Shown here in pieces: positions 23,443 to 34,879 of a stretch of 64,000 bases of DNA. The stretch is from contig JTDE01001352.1 of the NCBI GenBank assembly GCA_014338405.1, forward strand, positions 57,409 through 121,408, read 5' to 3'. The DNA is from Paragonimus skrjabini miyazakii. Its lineage: Eukaryota > Platyhelminthes > Trematoda > Plagiorchiida > Troglotrematidae. Below the pieces are notes generated by a model that saw nothing but the letters and a program-made list of their open reading frames with translations, searched no databases and was not told the origin of the DNA. The position numbers and the translations under genes were made by a program. How positions within the stretch are numbered: the stretch's first letter is position 1; the number at the start of each line of letters is the position of its first letter.

Positions 23443-23590
23443 TGTGAATAAACAACCACTATTTGTCAACAGTAGTGTGTATGAAGATGATGCTTATCCG
23501 AATTTACCAGCCAACGTTATGCGCACAAAAAATCGTCGAGGCAACCTATCGAGTTGTTATGGTCATGATTACTTACTACGTGATCTGTTT
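23443..23590 (+). CDS. Coding-like segment, possible exon on the plus strand
   Basis: An acceptor-like AAAAGTGTTTCTAG precedes a frame reading NKQPLFVNSSVYEDDAYPNL, then RTKNRRGNLSSCYGHDY and LLRDLF, followed by GTAGGC. The frame runs on to a stop at 23629. Composition looks like protein, but the donor is weak and it lies within an intron of the minus-strand gene. Nested gene, old pseudogene or chance are all possible. Confidence 0.35.
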
Positions 23591-25265
23591 GTAGGCGTAT
23601 CTATTCCATGTTCGTCCTTGTTTGTATGATGTATGTAACTGGTAAGTTTTACGTTTGCAATCCACGAGAATAAATCAAATGAAAACTTCTCGCAATACGT
23701 TTTCTTTTTGCCCTGATGAAGTGGTTAGAGGAAACTCAATGTTTTCAGTGTGTAAATTCGAAAGAACTGTATAGGCTACCTTTAGAAACGCTTAGATAGT
23801 ATGCGGTCGTCTATGTTCCATCTTTCACAGTGCATCACCCAGCGTACACTTATCGAGAACTGTTAGCATGATGCCAATATCGAAAGAGATCTTATCTAAT
23901 TTTCAACTGACTTCACACAAAAACCATGGTGTCGAGAATTTTTAACACTGATTTTTGTATGTGTGAGATCTTAGATCTGGATTCGCCTTAATTTACCTGC
24001 TGTTCTTCAGAATGGCTCTGTGTTGTAGGTTCATATTTATTGTTCTGAAGCTTCTCAGATTACTTTAATGTGTTCATTTGTACAAATAACTGGGAATTAC
24101 TCACCCCATTCAACGGGCACGGCATTAATTAAGTGTCCCACTCAATTTGATATTATGTAAGATGTAATTCTGTCCTCTTTCTAACCTCTGTGAATGGTAC
24201 ACCCATTAGAAAGAAATGTCTGCGCCAATGAAGGTAAATGATATGGCATTTATTTATTTTTGTTTTTTTCATTTTATGTTTTTTCTTTATGGCATTTATT
24301 TTTATCCCTCATTTTTGCTAATAGACAAATCTGACCAAAGTGATCAACTGGTCCAAAACGCAACCTATACATCTAGACCTTGAAACTAATTTGACTTACA
24401 AACTATTCAGTAAAAGAGACGTGAACACCTATCAAAGTGACATCATCATTGTCACATTATAGTGATTAGTCTCACCGCAGAAACCCTTCAAATTTGTTCA
24501 TTCCGGTAGTAATCACCTAGACTTAAATGCGATATAGTAAGTCTCATGATGGACTACTGTTAACTTTGAGGACTTTCTACTTTTCATAAATTTAAATTGT
24601 CGGGCATTCTTTCACTCATTCTAATCCACTGATAACTAGAAACGAAGTATGTTGTCACTATCAGTTTCTAAGTTATTTACATGTTACAAACAAACAATTT
24701 AACGTGGTCTTTTCACATGAGGTTTAACGTATTTCACAAAATTCATTTTTTATATTTTGATTATCAGGTCTTTTACAACGTCCTAGGTAATTTCGTTTCG
24801 TATCGTGGTTCAAGATTGCAAGCTCCCCTCTTGCCCAATAAGGCATTTATGCGTTTGTGGTGGTGACTCCAGTGTATATCCCTAGTTTACTCTCACCACT
24901 TTCAAGTCTTCAGATATTTATAGAAATCCGTTCCATTTCCACCATCTTCCTATCCTTATCTCTTCTACATCTATATACAAAAGTTCATATAGGTTTGGTA
25001 ACAAACTGTACTTTCTCCACGGTCTCTCTTCGAATATTTACATAACAATTCATTCCGACTTCCCTACGTGCCATTTGCGTATGAAACCGAATTAGTTGTT
25101 TTCCGCTGAAGGTGTGACGAAAACTACTCATAACCGAAAATCTGAACTTCAAGTTAACTAATCCAGCTAACTTAATTTGATGAGACCGCCGTACTATTCA
25201 ACGAATTAAAACATAAGAACCTTGCAAGTGACAAACGAAAAGAGACAGATTTGCGTGATACTTAC

Positions 25266-25341
25266 AAAACTCCACATGTGTGAGAAAATCGCGTGATTCC
25301 AATGCCAAACAAATGCGTTCCACAGTGGGTTCTATTTTATT
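25266..25341 (-). CDS. Internal exon of the large minus-strand gene
   Basis: The acceptor TGTAATTGTTCTTTCAG and donor GAGTTTT|GTAAGT are both strong. It codes for 25 codons (KIEPTVERICLALESRDFL onward) plus one base, in a fully open frame. It starts in phase 0, matching 27483-27517. Confidence 0.8.
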
Positions 25342-27482
25342 CTGAAAGAACAATTACATGGGTGGGAGATCAAATGGAAGGAATTCATATATAATCTAGA
25401 AAGAATCTGCTTCCATTATGATAAACTTATTTATGATGGCAATAAAGAAACTGGTTTATTCATATCACCAACAGAAACGTTAGCAAGTGAAGCACACCGG
25501 TCGACGGTTGGAAATTACAAGAAGTACGCTATCCTTTATTCACAAACATCATGTCATTTGATCATATCAGGATATTCGTGATTTTATGCACATATTCAAA
25601 GGGAAAGCAACGGCGCTATCATCGGCCACCTAATACGAGTATAATCGTCTCAACCACCTTTCTCTCAACCATCGATGGAAATCTGGTTACCTATCTAGCT
25701 AGGGTGAGATCAAAATACAACGCAATAATGTGTTTTAGGTTATCCTGCAGCTAAGTGAATTGAAAATTGTGTTATTGAACACATGTTTACTTTGGCTGAT
25801 TATACGAAATTAACCAACAAATAATAAACAATGCGCAGGATATTTAGGGTGATTTAAATAAAAACAATTACTCCGTGTACCACTGAATTTTATCTTCCAC
25901 TTTGTACGTTAAATATCACTAGCAGCGTGTCCCAACAATCAAGATTGAGTTCGAACGTCCTGAAAGACAGTTCAGCCTAACCATACAAAAATTCCTCTTC
26001 CTGGCTCAGCTGTGTTATCCTTGCCTCCATAAGGTGGTCAATTATGGGTATGCATCAACGAAACGAGGTTACCTAATGCTTTGACCAACAGAATGTGTCG
26101 TTTATTCTGTGAGTATTCATGGTTGTGTGTAGGCTGAGGTGCTGCCAGGACGCCCAGACCTAGACAAGAGAACGATCAACGTTCTCAACTGAAGCCTTTG
26201 GCTCAAAAGCCTGTACCGCAAGGCAACGGGTGAGTGGCAGTGTACCAGAACTGGTACTTTTTCCGGAAAATAATGTCAACCTTCTTCTAATCCCCAACCT
26301 AGAGGACCTGGAGACTGTGGTTTGTCAGACCTCTACCTGGCATGAGTGACTCCGTCGGTGTGGTGTCCACACCGCCCACTTTAGCCCAACAGGTCATTAA
26401 GATGCGCAAGCCGTCACACCACGTCAAGGTCAAGGTGGTCTTGAACATCAAGGTACTTGGATAAGTATGCATTGGCAAAACCGTATTAACACCCACGCAA
26501 CTCTGATGGCCATAATACGCACGCTTAATGGGTAAAGGGTGACTACCAAACCAGCTGATGTATGGATCACCTGTTGGTTTTCACAAGCTGCGCCAACCGA
26601 ACGTTAGTTGGTGAAACGAAGTAGCTCATAAACGGACTTCATAAAAAGCACAATTCGACGTCTGTTTACACATCCCTTTGTTGAAGCTGTTGGTAGCGTT
26701 AAATTGAAGGCATGACGCCGTGACAAGTATGGTCGTCACATACCGATCAATTATTAACACACTCGCAGTGAACCGTCAGTAGAAATAAAAACGGAACAAG
26801 CTGAATGTAGGTAAGTCAGCTCGAGTGTATCTTTCTAACCTGTTAAACATTTTTTCACAGTTGAGGTATCTAATCTCAACTGGCTTTCAACCTTCCTTAT
26901 CAGTTAATCTTATGCTTTAATTTATTTTGAAGTTTTTCTTTGGTTCCGTCACAAAACTCGTAGCCCATCTAATTTTCTTGTTATAGCTTAACTGCACTAA
27001 CATTTGTTCTTACATCTGGAATTATTTTCATAGGTGTTCAGCCTGATACAGTCGATAACTGAAATATAGCTACAATTTTTTGTTTTCTGTTATGCCATCT
27101 AAGTTCCTCAAGTTCAGTTTCTTTTCATACTGGATCTTATTTTAGTGAGTCACCTTTCACTCCCTACAGATAGGATTTTAACTTCAGCTTTTCCTTCCAG
27201 TAACTAGTCTGACTTCGCATTGGAACAAATACTCTTATTCGTGAGTTTCCTGGACTTATTCTCATGAATGTACAACCAAGTTAGTTGTAAATCGAACAAG
27301 TTGTGCAGCGCAAGCCACTAGACATTACACATACTAGCGCATTAGTAAACAGTATTTACTCCCTGTGTCAGACAAATGTGTATAAAAAAATTATGACAAT
27401 CAGATATGTAATTAGGTCAGTATGTGCATAACAGCTTAATGCTCAAGTTATTCCGAGTTAAGGTGAAATACAAAATACATAC
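25342..27482. other. Intron with a GC-rich, repeat-like block
   Basis: The 26100-26620 part is GC-richer, with a 7-bp-arm hairpin (GGTGTGGTGTCCACACC, 26357-26373) and no splice-supported frame. It looks like old mobile DNA, but I found no second copy in the window. Confidence 0.35.
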
Positions 27483-27517
27483 TTTCCTCATCCGATCTAA
27501 TGCTTGCCACCAAAATG
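27483..27517 (-). CDS. Probable short internal exon of the large minus-strand gene
   Basis: Two leading bases, 11 codons (FWWQALDRMRK) and a GGAAA|GTATGT donor. The acceptor (CGTAAATCAACCAG) is moderate. It fits the phase between 28844-28893 and 25266-25341, and the aromatic-rich peptide reads on naturally into the next exon. Confidence 0.55.
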
Positions 27518-28397
27518 CTGGTTGATTTACGAATCAGAAGCTCATTCATCTATGGTGCTTTCACACGATTCTGTTCACAAAGTTAAACTAGGTTTCTATT
27601 CTGTCTTGTTGAATTGGAATGTTCTGATATAACCGAGTGTCTAGTGAGCTTGATATCTTTTGTGAAATGTCAAACAAGTGGGAAAATGTCAGATTCCAAT
27701 TCTTTAAATGTTTAAAACATCAGGTAGGTTTAACGCGTGAACATCCTTAGCGCACTGATGCAAACGTATTAATCAACTGTGCTTCAGTCATGGATAATTA
27801 GTTCCATGGTCTTACTAACATCTTTGTAAAGAGAGGCGATTTAGGAAAAGGTTTGGCGAACATAAGGAATATAATGCTCAGGCAACATATTGCTAGTTTC
27901 AACATCCTTCTGACGGTTCTTACAATCGAGTTTATGCAACTCGTTCTTATCTGCTGTTCTTGAAACCGCAACAATGGTACAGAAAGAGATTCTCAGAAGG
28001 AATGTGCATCGACCTTAGTCTATAGGTTCGCACGTACGCGCAATGATCTTTTTTGAACGACAGCCCACTCAACTACTCCGGGCGCAGAGCCTTGCCATTA
28101 CAGCCGTTTCAGAGAGATTAGCTCCATCAAGGGAACACTCTATCTCGAATGCACTGACGGCCGGTATAAAAACTGCCCAAAATTTTTAATTTATTTCAAT
28201 AATAACTCCAGGCAATAATTAGTATTTAGCTTGCACATTGCTAATGCGGTCCCAATATGTTTTTGCATACTGATGTTGTCAGTCCGAAAACTTTATAAAT
28301 GATTTTTCGAATTGGTCTAAAAACAGCACCATGGGTGGTATAAAACGAGCACGTGGCATATACTTATATGTTACATTGGTTAGCCGGTCTAAACCAG

Positions 28398-28570
28398 GAA
28401 GATGAGATTTACACAACGAATCAAGTCCGTAAATAAATGGAAAGACTATCCTAATAGCGTTGATAACATAAAAGATACCGAAGTCGAATTAGAGCGTACT
28501 GATTGCCCTGACGAGCTAAAAAGACAGTTCATTAAGTACGGATATTTAGAGTACTATGCACGAAGTAGAA
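28398..28570 (+). CDS. Coding-like segment, possible exon on the plus strand
   Basis: A frame with many charged residues (DTEVELERTDCPDELKRQFI, KYGYLEYYARSRS) ends at a good AGAA|GTAAGC donor. The acceptor (GTCTAAACCAG) is weak. It is on the opposite strand to the large gene and close to two of its exons. Function unknown. Confidence 0.3.
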
Positions 28571-28843
28571 GTAAGCTGAAAATCACACAAAACTGTGAAA
28601 AAAGCAAACTAACGGCTCACGCTTACGGCAGTTTTCTGTTACTTTATATTGGAGATCTGTAGGCAGTCTCATTATCAGAAGAACATCTTGTCTTGGTCTG
28701 GTGGATATTCTCTTCAAGTTAAGATCATCATATGTACACATACTCATTTATGTATTTTTGTTTTGATGTTGTGGATTAGGATGACGTAGATGTTGTTCAT
28801 GTACACAGATATATGTGAGTATATCATTCTTACGAATTTTTAC

Positions 28844-28893
28844 TTAGGGATTTTCCAGGGAATGTTTCTAAACTCTCTGTAAATTGTCGCATG
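28844..28893 (-). CDS. Probable internal exon of the large minus-strand gene
   Basis: The acceptor is CGACTAATTCTCAG; the donor (CCTAA|GTAAAA) is moderate. It has one leading base, 16 codons (MRQFTESLETFPGKSL) and one trailing base. This lead-1/trail-1 phase is exactly what the neighbours 29062-29279 and 27483-27517 demand. Confidence 0.6.
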
Positions 28894-29061
28894 CTGAGAA
28901 TTAGTCGACCTCTCAAAGGTAATATCATTCCTATCCGCACTGCATTCGTGTCATCACAAACCTGCAAATAATATGGACAATCATCATCCCGACTGATAGG
29001 ATTCCTAAGAAATTTTCTAAAAAGAAGTTGATAGTGCCCATTTATAAAAAAATCTGCTTAC

Positions 29062-29279
29062 AAGGGTTTCACAAGAAAATAAAAGCCAGCAGATTTTTTC
29101 AGATTCAGAGGGTCAGCAGTAGTAAAAGTGTGAGTGAGAAAAGTCATAAAAAGACGAGAAGCCCAACTATATCCTGTCACCCCTACTACAGCATACAGCA
29201 AACAACAACCGATGGACAGCACCAGTGAGAAGCCGCATGTATCTTCTTTCCAGTAAAATTTGTTTGATGATTGTGCTGC
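29062..29279 (-). CDS. Internal exon of the large minus-strand gene (72 codons)
   Basis: The acceptor is GGCTGATTTTTAG, directly behind an in-frame stop, and the donor is AACCCTT|GTAAGC. The frame is open for 72 codons plus two bases. It includes SNKFYWKEDTCGFSLVLSIG, a hydrophobic run CCLLYAVVGVTGYSW, and LNLKKSAGFYFLVKP. The hydrophobic run could be a buried helix pair rather than a membrane segment. Phase agrees with both neighbours. Confidence 0.7.
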
Positions 29280-30372
29280 CTAAAAATCAGCCTGGTATCC
29301 TGAATGTGTGTAGATTTTGTGCTTGAGTTCGATTGCTAACGACGTCGCTACAATACAGTCTGGTAGGTCGCTCCAGGTAGGAAGTACTCGGATGTCAAGA
29401 GTATTCTCTGTGAATCAGATAGTCAACTTAGCGCTGTACCTTTAATGAGGTTCCCGGGAAATGGTTGTTTCAAGTAGTTAAAAGCATAGATTTTGACAGC
29501 AAAGAGGTTAATGAAGTATTGCATAAATCAAGATGAAGTTCCCTCCACGTGACGATAGTGTACCAAGAATTGTCCCGGTTCAGGCAACCTATCTGAATAT
29601 GGTATTGAGCGAGATGTCGTAACTTGCTGTATGTCTGTTCGTTGTAGTACCTCACGGACAATGTACTTCACGAGATAAGGACAGCAAGCCTATTCACGAA
29701 CCTACTTAAGCGGAATTATCCAAGTAAGCTGTTGAATAAAACGATCGTCCAGTTTGCTTTCATTAGCCCTTGATGCACAGTTAACAGACAAGCTAAAGTT
29801 ATTGTAAACCGTCTTTCTTAGATCTCATTTAAGGTCGGCCGCCGGGCGTATCTACGGGTTGCGGAATGAAGACTAGCCGCCTACATGAACGTTAACTACG
29901 GACTACTTAGAATTTTAACAGACTTAGCTGTAGCAGCGCTTGTAGATTTACGGTTGGTAGTCCGGGTTTTCAGAAAGCTTCTGGGATTACTACAACCTCC
30001 CGCATGTCACCCTGTTAAAATGATTTCTGAAACCATAATTGGGGCGCCTGATCAGCCGGACAGAATGCCGACCATAACTGACGAAGAACACCTTAGTCGC
30101 CGCTTGCCATTAAATTGTTCCGGAGACAACGTACGAATCAGCGTAATGACCGCCGGTTCCAACCGGTATGAAAAGTGTGCCGGACATCGCGAAAATCTGG
30201 ACTTCATTTGAAGAGCAGATGACACAATTGGTCCCCAGGCTTCGGGTTACAAGAGGCAGATGTTACAACGAACCTATTAAGTCTTGGAAATCTGCAACAA
30301 CAAATTCGCCTTCTCTGTTAAGCTTTCATCATATTACGCAAACTAATATGTCTTGGATGGACGGCCTCTACC

Positions 30373-30472
30373 NNNNNNNNNNNNNNNNNNNNNNNNNNNN
30401 NNNNNNNNNNNNNNNNNNNNNNNNNNNNNNNNNNNNNNNNNNNNNNNNNNNNNNNNNNNNNNNNNNNNNNNN
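30373..30472. other. Assembly gap (100 N)
   Basis: Exactly 100 N, so the true size is unknown. It interrupts a plus-strand open region. Confidence 0.99.
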
Positions 30473-31268
30473 GAAGGGTATACGAACCAGCGGGCCTTTA
30501 ATGGTTTGCGAATTCCGTGCATCTTTTCGCTACATTCTAAATTAGCTTTTTAAGCCAGAGGCGCCGGGAGGCCCAAGTCAACCACCTTTTTAATATGGGT
30601 AATCCAGCGGAATGCTGACTACACTATAATTATTAACTTTGAAGATTGCACAATCTATTTTCAAAAACGCACAAGCGACTTACCTTGTTTCCATCTCGTG
30701 ACAGAAGTCACAGCCAACGAGACGATGCGTACACCACCAAGATGAAATACTTGCCTGTTGATATAACCTTTGCTAGCTCTCCTGAAACACTCAGTGTTCC
30801 AACGAGTATGCAGACAGAACAGACAGTTCTTACGTGAACGCTACGATCCTCGTAACTGATATTAGCAGCCTTGCCAAAACACAGCTGAAGGATTCTAACG
30901 CAGTAATATACCCTCAATCTCCGTCAGCTGATTAGCGGGGCGAGTACAACCTGATCATACCAAGGGACTCTGTGGCTTCACTTACTGCTCAAGCCGGTGA
31001 GTTAATTGGAAAGAGAATCAATCACAAAAATTTGGACTTCGATTGGACTCGAACCAGTGACAGAAACACCATGTCCAAACGCGGCAGGTGTCATACCAAA
31101 GCCACATCGGAAGCTCAGAAGTTTCACATTTGGGCCTAATTGCCCACCCACTCCACTGCGCCATGGAATCCACCAAATGGTCCAGCATACTGTCTGCCCA
31201 AACAGGATTTCTAAATCAGTTCATGCTGGGATTTACCAACGTTACTGCTGGGCACCGAAACCGTATTA

Positions 31269-31373
31269 CTGATAAGTAGTTTGGCATTCTGACTGTTCGA
31301 ATCTAGGCGAAGTCCGCATTTTTTTTGCGACTGATCTCTTGTAAATTATGAAGTCTGCCAAACTACTTATAAG
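31269..31373. repeat. Inverted repeat, 18-bp arms, 69-base loop
   Basis: Arm 31269-31286 (CTGATAAGTAGTTTGGCA) pairs with arm 31356-31373 with a single mismatch. The loop includes a T-run. This fits a small foldback element or a hairpin RNA. No second copy was seen in the window. Confidence 0.75.
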
Positions 31374-31497
31374 TACCGAAACTGACCTCAGTGCATACCC
31401 AGAAAAAGCCGTTTTTGCGCTGTCATAGCTAAAGGTACCGTTAGGATGTCAAGAAAAGCGCTTCCCAAACGCTGTCTGCTTGTCACTGTGGCAAATG

Positions 31498-31509
31498 CCC
31501 CCCCCCCCC
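31498..31509. repeat. Poly(C) tract
   Basis: Twelve consecutive C, the longest homopolymer C run in the window. Confidence 0.9.
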
Positions 31510-32289
31510 AGATTGTAGTCCAGGTGCAGCCTACTAACATTTTTGTCACCAACTTTCAGCACATCACGTGATACTCGGATATTATAGCATAGACTGGAGA
31601 CTTGAAAGCCCAAGTTGACAAGTTAGGCACTGAGGAATGTGAATTAGGTGGCCAGCACTCTCACGGTGAAAGTTCCTTTAAGCCGTGTTGAAAATAATTT
31701 AGTTTCGACGTGACCCAATTTTTGGCGAATTAGGTGTTAGTGCATCAACTGGTGATCTTCATCGTCAGATTGACCAAATATTGTCAAGTTCAAGTCTGTG
31801 AATTTTCAACATTGTTCAAGTCTGTTGTTTGTCTCAGTAAGAAGTAACCTTGTCGTCAGACACAAATCTATGTGGATGAACCAGCATAACAACAAGCGAT
31901 CGACGGCTACTACAACGCCCCTACCCGAAGCCAAGGATCTCAGCAACTCAGAAAAATGGGAGTTCTTAGGGCATACACTTGGAATGCATAACTGTGGCAC
32001 TATCGAGTACTACAATACTGTTCGTTCGTTTGTCAACCACTTGGTTTCTCTGCGGTTAGTTGAACTTCTCGATGCTCGCCACAATAGTTCATCTACTAGT
32101 GAGCAAAATCTAAATCTCTTTGACCTCAGAAAACTCATAGATTAGCTCAATGTCCGGTGGACACAGGCAACTGTCGAAATAGGGCAATCAATTACTATCT
32201 GGAACTCCGGAAAGCCATTCTGTTTCACCCTGAAGATAGGCACCGGAATGTCAGGTGTGAACAACGTAATATGCAATGCCAGTGGGGAA

Positions 32290-33870
32290 TTGTCTATAAC
32301 TTTTCACAGCGCTTAGGACGCTGGGTTGAACACTTCTAACAACGGTTCAACTGGTCATCCATGTCATTAACCGAGCCTCCGCCACCTGTTGTGTTTGTTG
32401 TTCTGTAAAAATACTTCTGCCTTCGGAGGAAAGAATCTCACTTGAGATCAAGTTCTTCAAATGTCACGATGTATCCGGGTCAACCAAAGGTTCTTTTCAT
32501 AGATGGGGTTCAACCTCCGCCAAAGAGTTGACGGCCCAGTCTCGGAAACCCCAGGCCATTGAAGCCTTTCCGATTGGCCGGGTTTGGTTGACATCATTTT
32601 AAAAAGGGTTCAAGCACTTCACATGCAAATCGCCGACAGATTAATTTGAAGCTTATTTTGTCAAAGGTACTACTGTAATCTGTAGACTAAGCCTAACATG
32701 TTAGCGGCATATCGACAGAAAACAAGCTGTGTTTCGTCCTGACCCTGATCATACTAAGCACACTGTCACACTCTGCCGCCAGATGTACCGGAAAAAAACG
32801 ACATTAAGAGGGCACATTATTCAGTTGACACTACTATGCCCTTGTGCTGTTCATGGTGGAACGGTGTACCTAAGAGGTGAAAGCGGTTTAGTGTCGCAGC
32901 GCTGATCTTGGTAGAGTTTATGGCAGTTTATCGCCGACTGTCAGCATCTTAAGTGATTGTGACTGGGTCACTCGAATTCCGCTTTCCTATTTTGCGGTAG
33001 ATGGGATCTTTAATGAATTATGATAGATCGTAAATAAGGTGGCATGGAGACGCTTTCAGATACTAGACTGCATGATGAAAAGTGTGCATATTATACTATC
33101 TCTATTTGTGTGAGTTAAAGGAGGGCCCAGAACTTATCATACAGATCAGGGGCTTCTGTTCGTTAGCGTGACAAAGCATTGGACCTTCTAAGAGATAGGT
33201 GTCGGTGCAAGATTGTCAGGATTCTGAGCATGTTTTCACCTCTAACGGTGAATATTTATAGGCGAGCGAGAAGCTCTTGTACTTCATGGATTACATGAGC
33301 GGACAGCCTGATTAGATCACACATCATATGGCTAAAGTTCCGATGGCGTTTGCCAACTTAAACCATTTGTGGCGCCGTTATAAGCTGTCTTTCGACAAAG
33401 ATTCAAGTGTCACCGGACTACCGGTCTTGCTATACGACTAATAAAACTGACCCACTTGAACGGATTATAGTCACAGAGCGTCTGTTTTCGACCACCGGCC
33501 TCTCCGAGGCATTAATGGCGTGTAATAGGAACACTGCGTTAGTGGTGACAAAGTTCGCTGACGTGTCTTCGGAGCTAGCAGGCTACGTCGACCTCTGAGC
33601 ATAATGGTCCTGTCTGACACACTCTGTCCGCTTGGACAAATATTACAAATGCCAACTCACCGCTGGCAGTGTTGCGTCCCATTTGTGATTGTTGAGTTGT
33701 GCTTGAAAAGAGAGTCTGTTGGTCAGTATATGCTTCGGGCTCGAAACAACAAAGCTCTGACGGTGAAAAATACATCTGTAGGGCAATCCTGACCGTTTCA
33801 CCGGAGTCCAGAGCACAGGTGACACTTTTGGCTGAGGACGCTATCTGCCATGGTGAAAGCTAGGAGTTAT
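32290..33870 (+). mobile_element. Decayed non-LTR retrotransposon, pre-RT region to C terminus
   Basis: QRLGRWVEHF (about 32305) resembles the R..RW..YFE segment before the RT domain. MAFANLNHLWRR starts at 33343, SVFDHRPLRGI is at about 33481, and EHCVSGDKVR then RVFGA follow. PLGQILQMPTHRW (33630-) and KRESVGQYMLRARNNKALTV then match the LGHVLRMP.HR and KRR.GGQ.MTW..-MK.LT segments. FWLRTLSAMVKAR (33826-33864) corresponds to the last WL.TL.DMA block. The catalytic RT core between 32.6 and 33.3 kb is not recognisable. Frame changes and stops show it is dead. Confidence 0.75.
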
Positions 33871-34392
33871 TGACCCTCGTGTTACGATTCTCTGGTAATT
33901 CCAACTTAATTCATTTTTCTTTTTTCTCTCTGTATTTTTCCTTCCTCTCTTACGTAGTGCACGATTTTTCCTCGTTTGTAGAGGTACGTCTGTAGTTTAT
34001 GCAGTTAATTCTGCTCAAAAAAACACAGTGAAACCCAAATGTTTACGTACCCAAGGTGTTACTCGATGTAGCTTATATGGCGCAGATGCGTTACTTCACC
34101 TTCGGTCAAATTGAGCCAAAGCCGGTTATCTGTAACCTCGTTACGTAAAATATTAAAGCCTTTTCAGCAGCTCCTCACTTTCTATCATACGACCACAATA
34201 TACCAAATTTAAATATCACCAACATGTTATAATAGAGGAAAACCGGTCAACTGTGGCGTTAAGAGCAATAATAAAATAAAAGTCGGAGGTCTTAGAATGG
34301 AACCCTGCGACACACTGATTGTCGCACAATGCTAACCGAAAAATGCATCGTAGACATGGACAACAGGGTGGCAATCGTAAAAGTAAACTATT

Positions 34393-34535
34393 TGTTAGGG
34401 AGTCCATTTTTCCGTCCAAAACCACCTCCTTCCTCGAGAAAACGACTTCTAGAGAGTTCTACTCATTCCGATTGGTTAACATCGCTTTATCGAGGAAGGA
34501 GGCAGTTTTGGACGGGAAAAATGGGCTCCTTAACA
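34393..34535. repeat. Long imperfect inverted repeat, arms about 45 bases
   Basis: 34393-34437 and 34490-34535 are reverse complements at most positions (for example CGTCCAAAAC, CTCCTTCCTCGA and CATTTTT match in the arms), with a loop of about 52 bases. Overlapping short open frames on both strands follow from the palindrome and are not called. Confidence 0.85.
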
Positions 34536-34879
34536 CTATTCGTACTATAACTATGGAGCTTCATGTACATTAGATGCTCCAATTCGTAGAAGACTTCAGA
34601 AAATCAAGTAGAGCAATATCAACTGGTTCGCCAACTCACATCTTCTGTTTCTTGGTTGTTCAACACGTACACGATGAAAGTGGCCAAAATCAGAGACATT
34701 GGGTTAGTTCTTTGAATTTTGAACGCGGTCATCAAAAAAAAGTGCACATCATCCGAAGATAAGAAACTCTAAAACAAAAAATGATGCGAAATAGACCCTC
34801 ATCAATGCGGTATATGTACGAATACATTAACCTCCTGCAATTTGCCAGTTTGCAGAAATAAAATCTCTAAGATAAGGAA

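Larger units (their letters stand above)
21849..25265. other. Intron with a C-rich block and a possible plus-strand exon
   Basis: Holds a C-rich stretch (22340-22720) and a coding-like plus-strand segment (23443-23590). No minus-strand exon fits the phase here. A possible GTGAGT donor near 24100 was not used. Confidence 0.4.

Noticed and set aside
24100..24140. Short minus-strand exon before a GTGAGT donor (GHLINAVPVEW)
   Set aside because: The acceptor has no pyrimidine tract and the exon would break the phase between 25266-25341 and 21790-21848.
28262..28300. Hammerhead-like ACTGATGTTGTCAGTCCGAAAAC
   Set aside because: No stem II can form and no stem I partner is present.
31038..31130. 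tRNA-like B-box (GGTTCGAGTCC, minus strand)
   Set aside because: No matching A-box at the right distance and no cloverleaf could be drawn. At most an old SINE.
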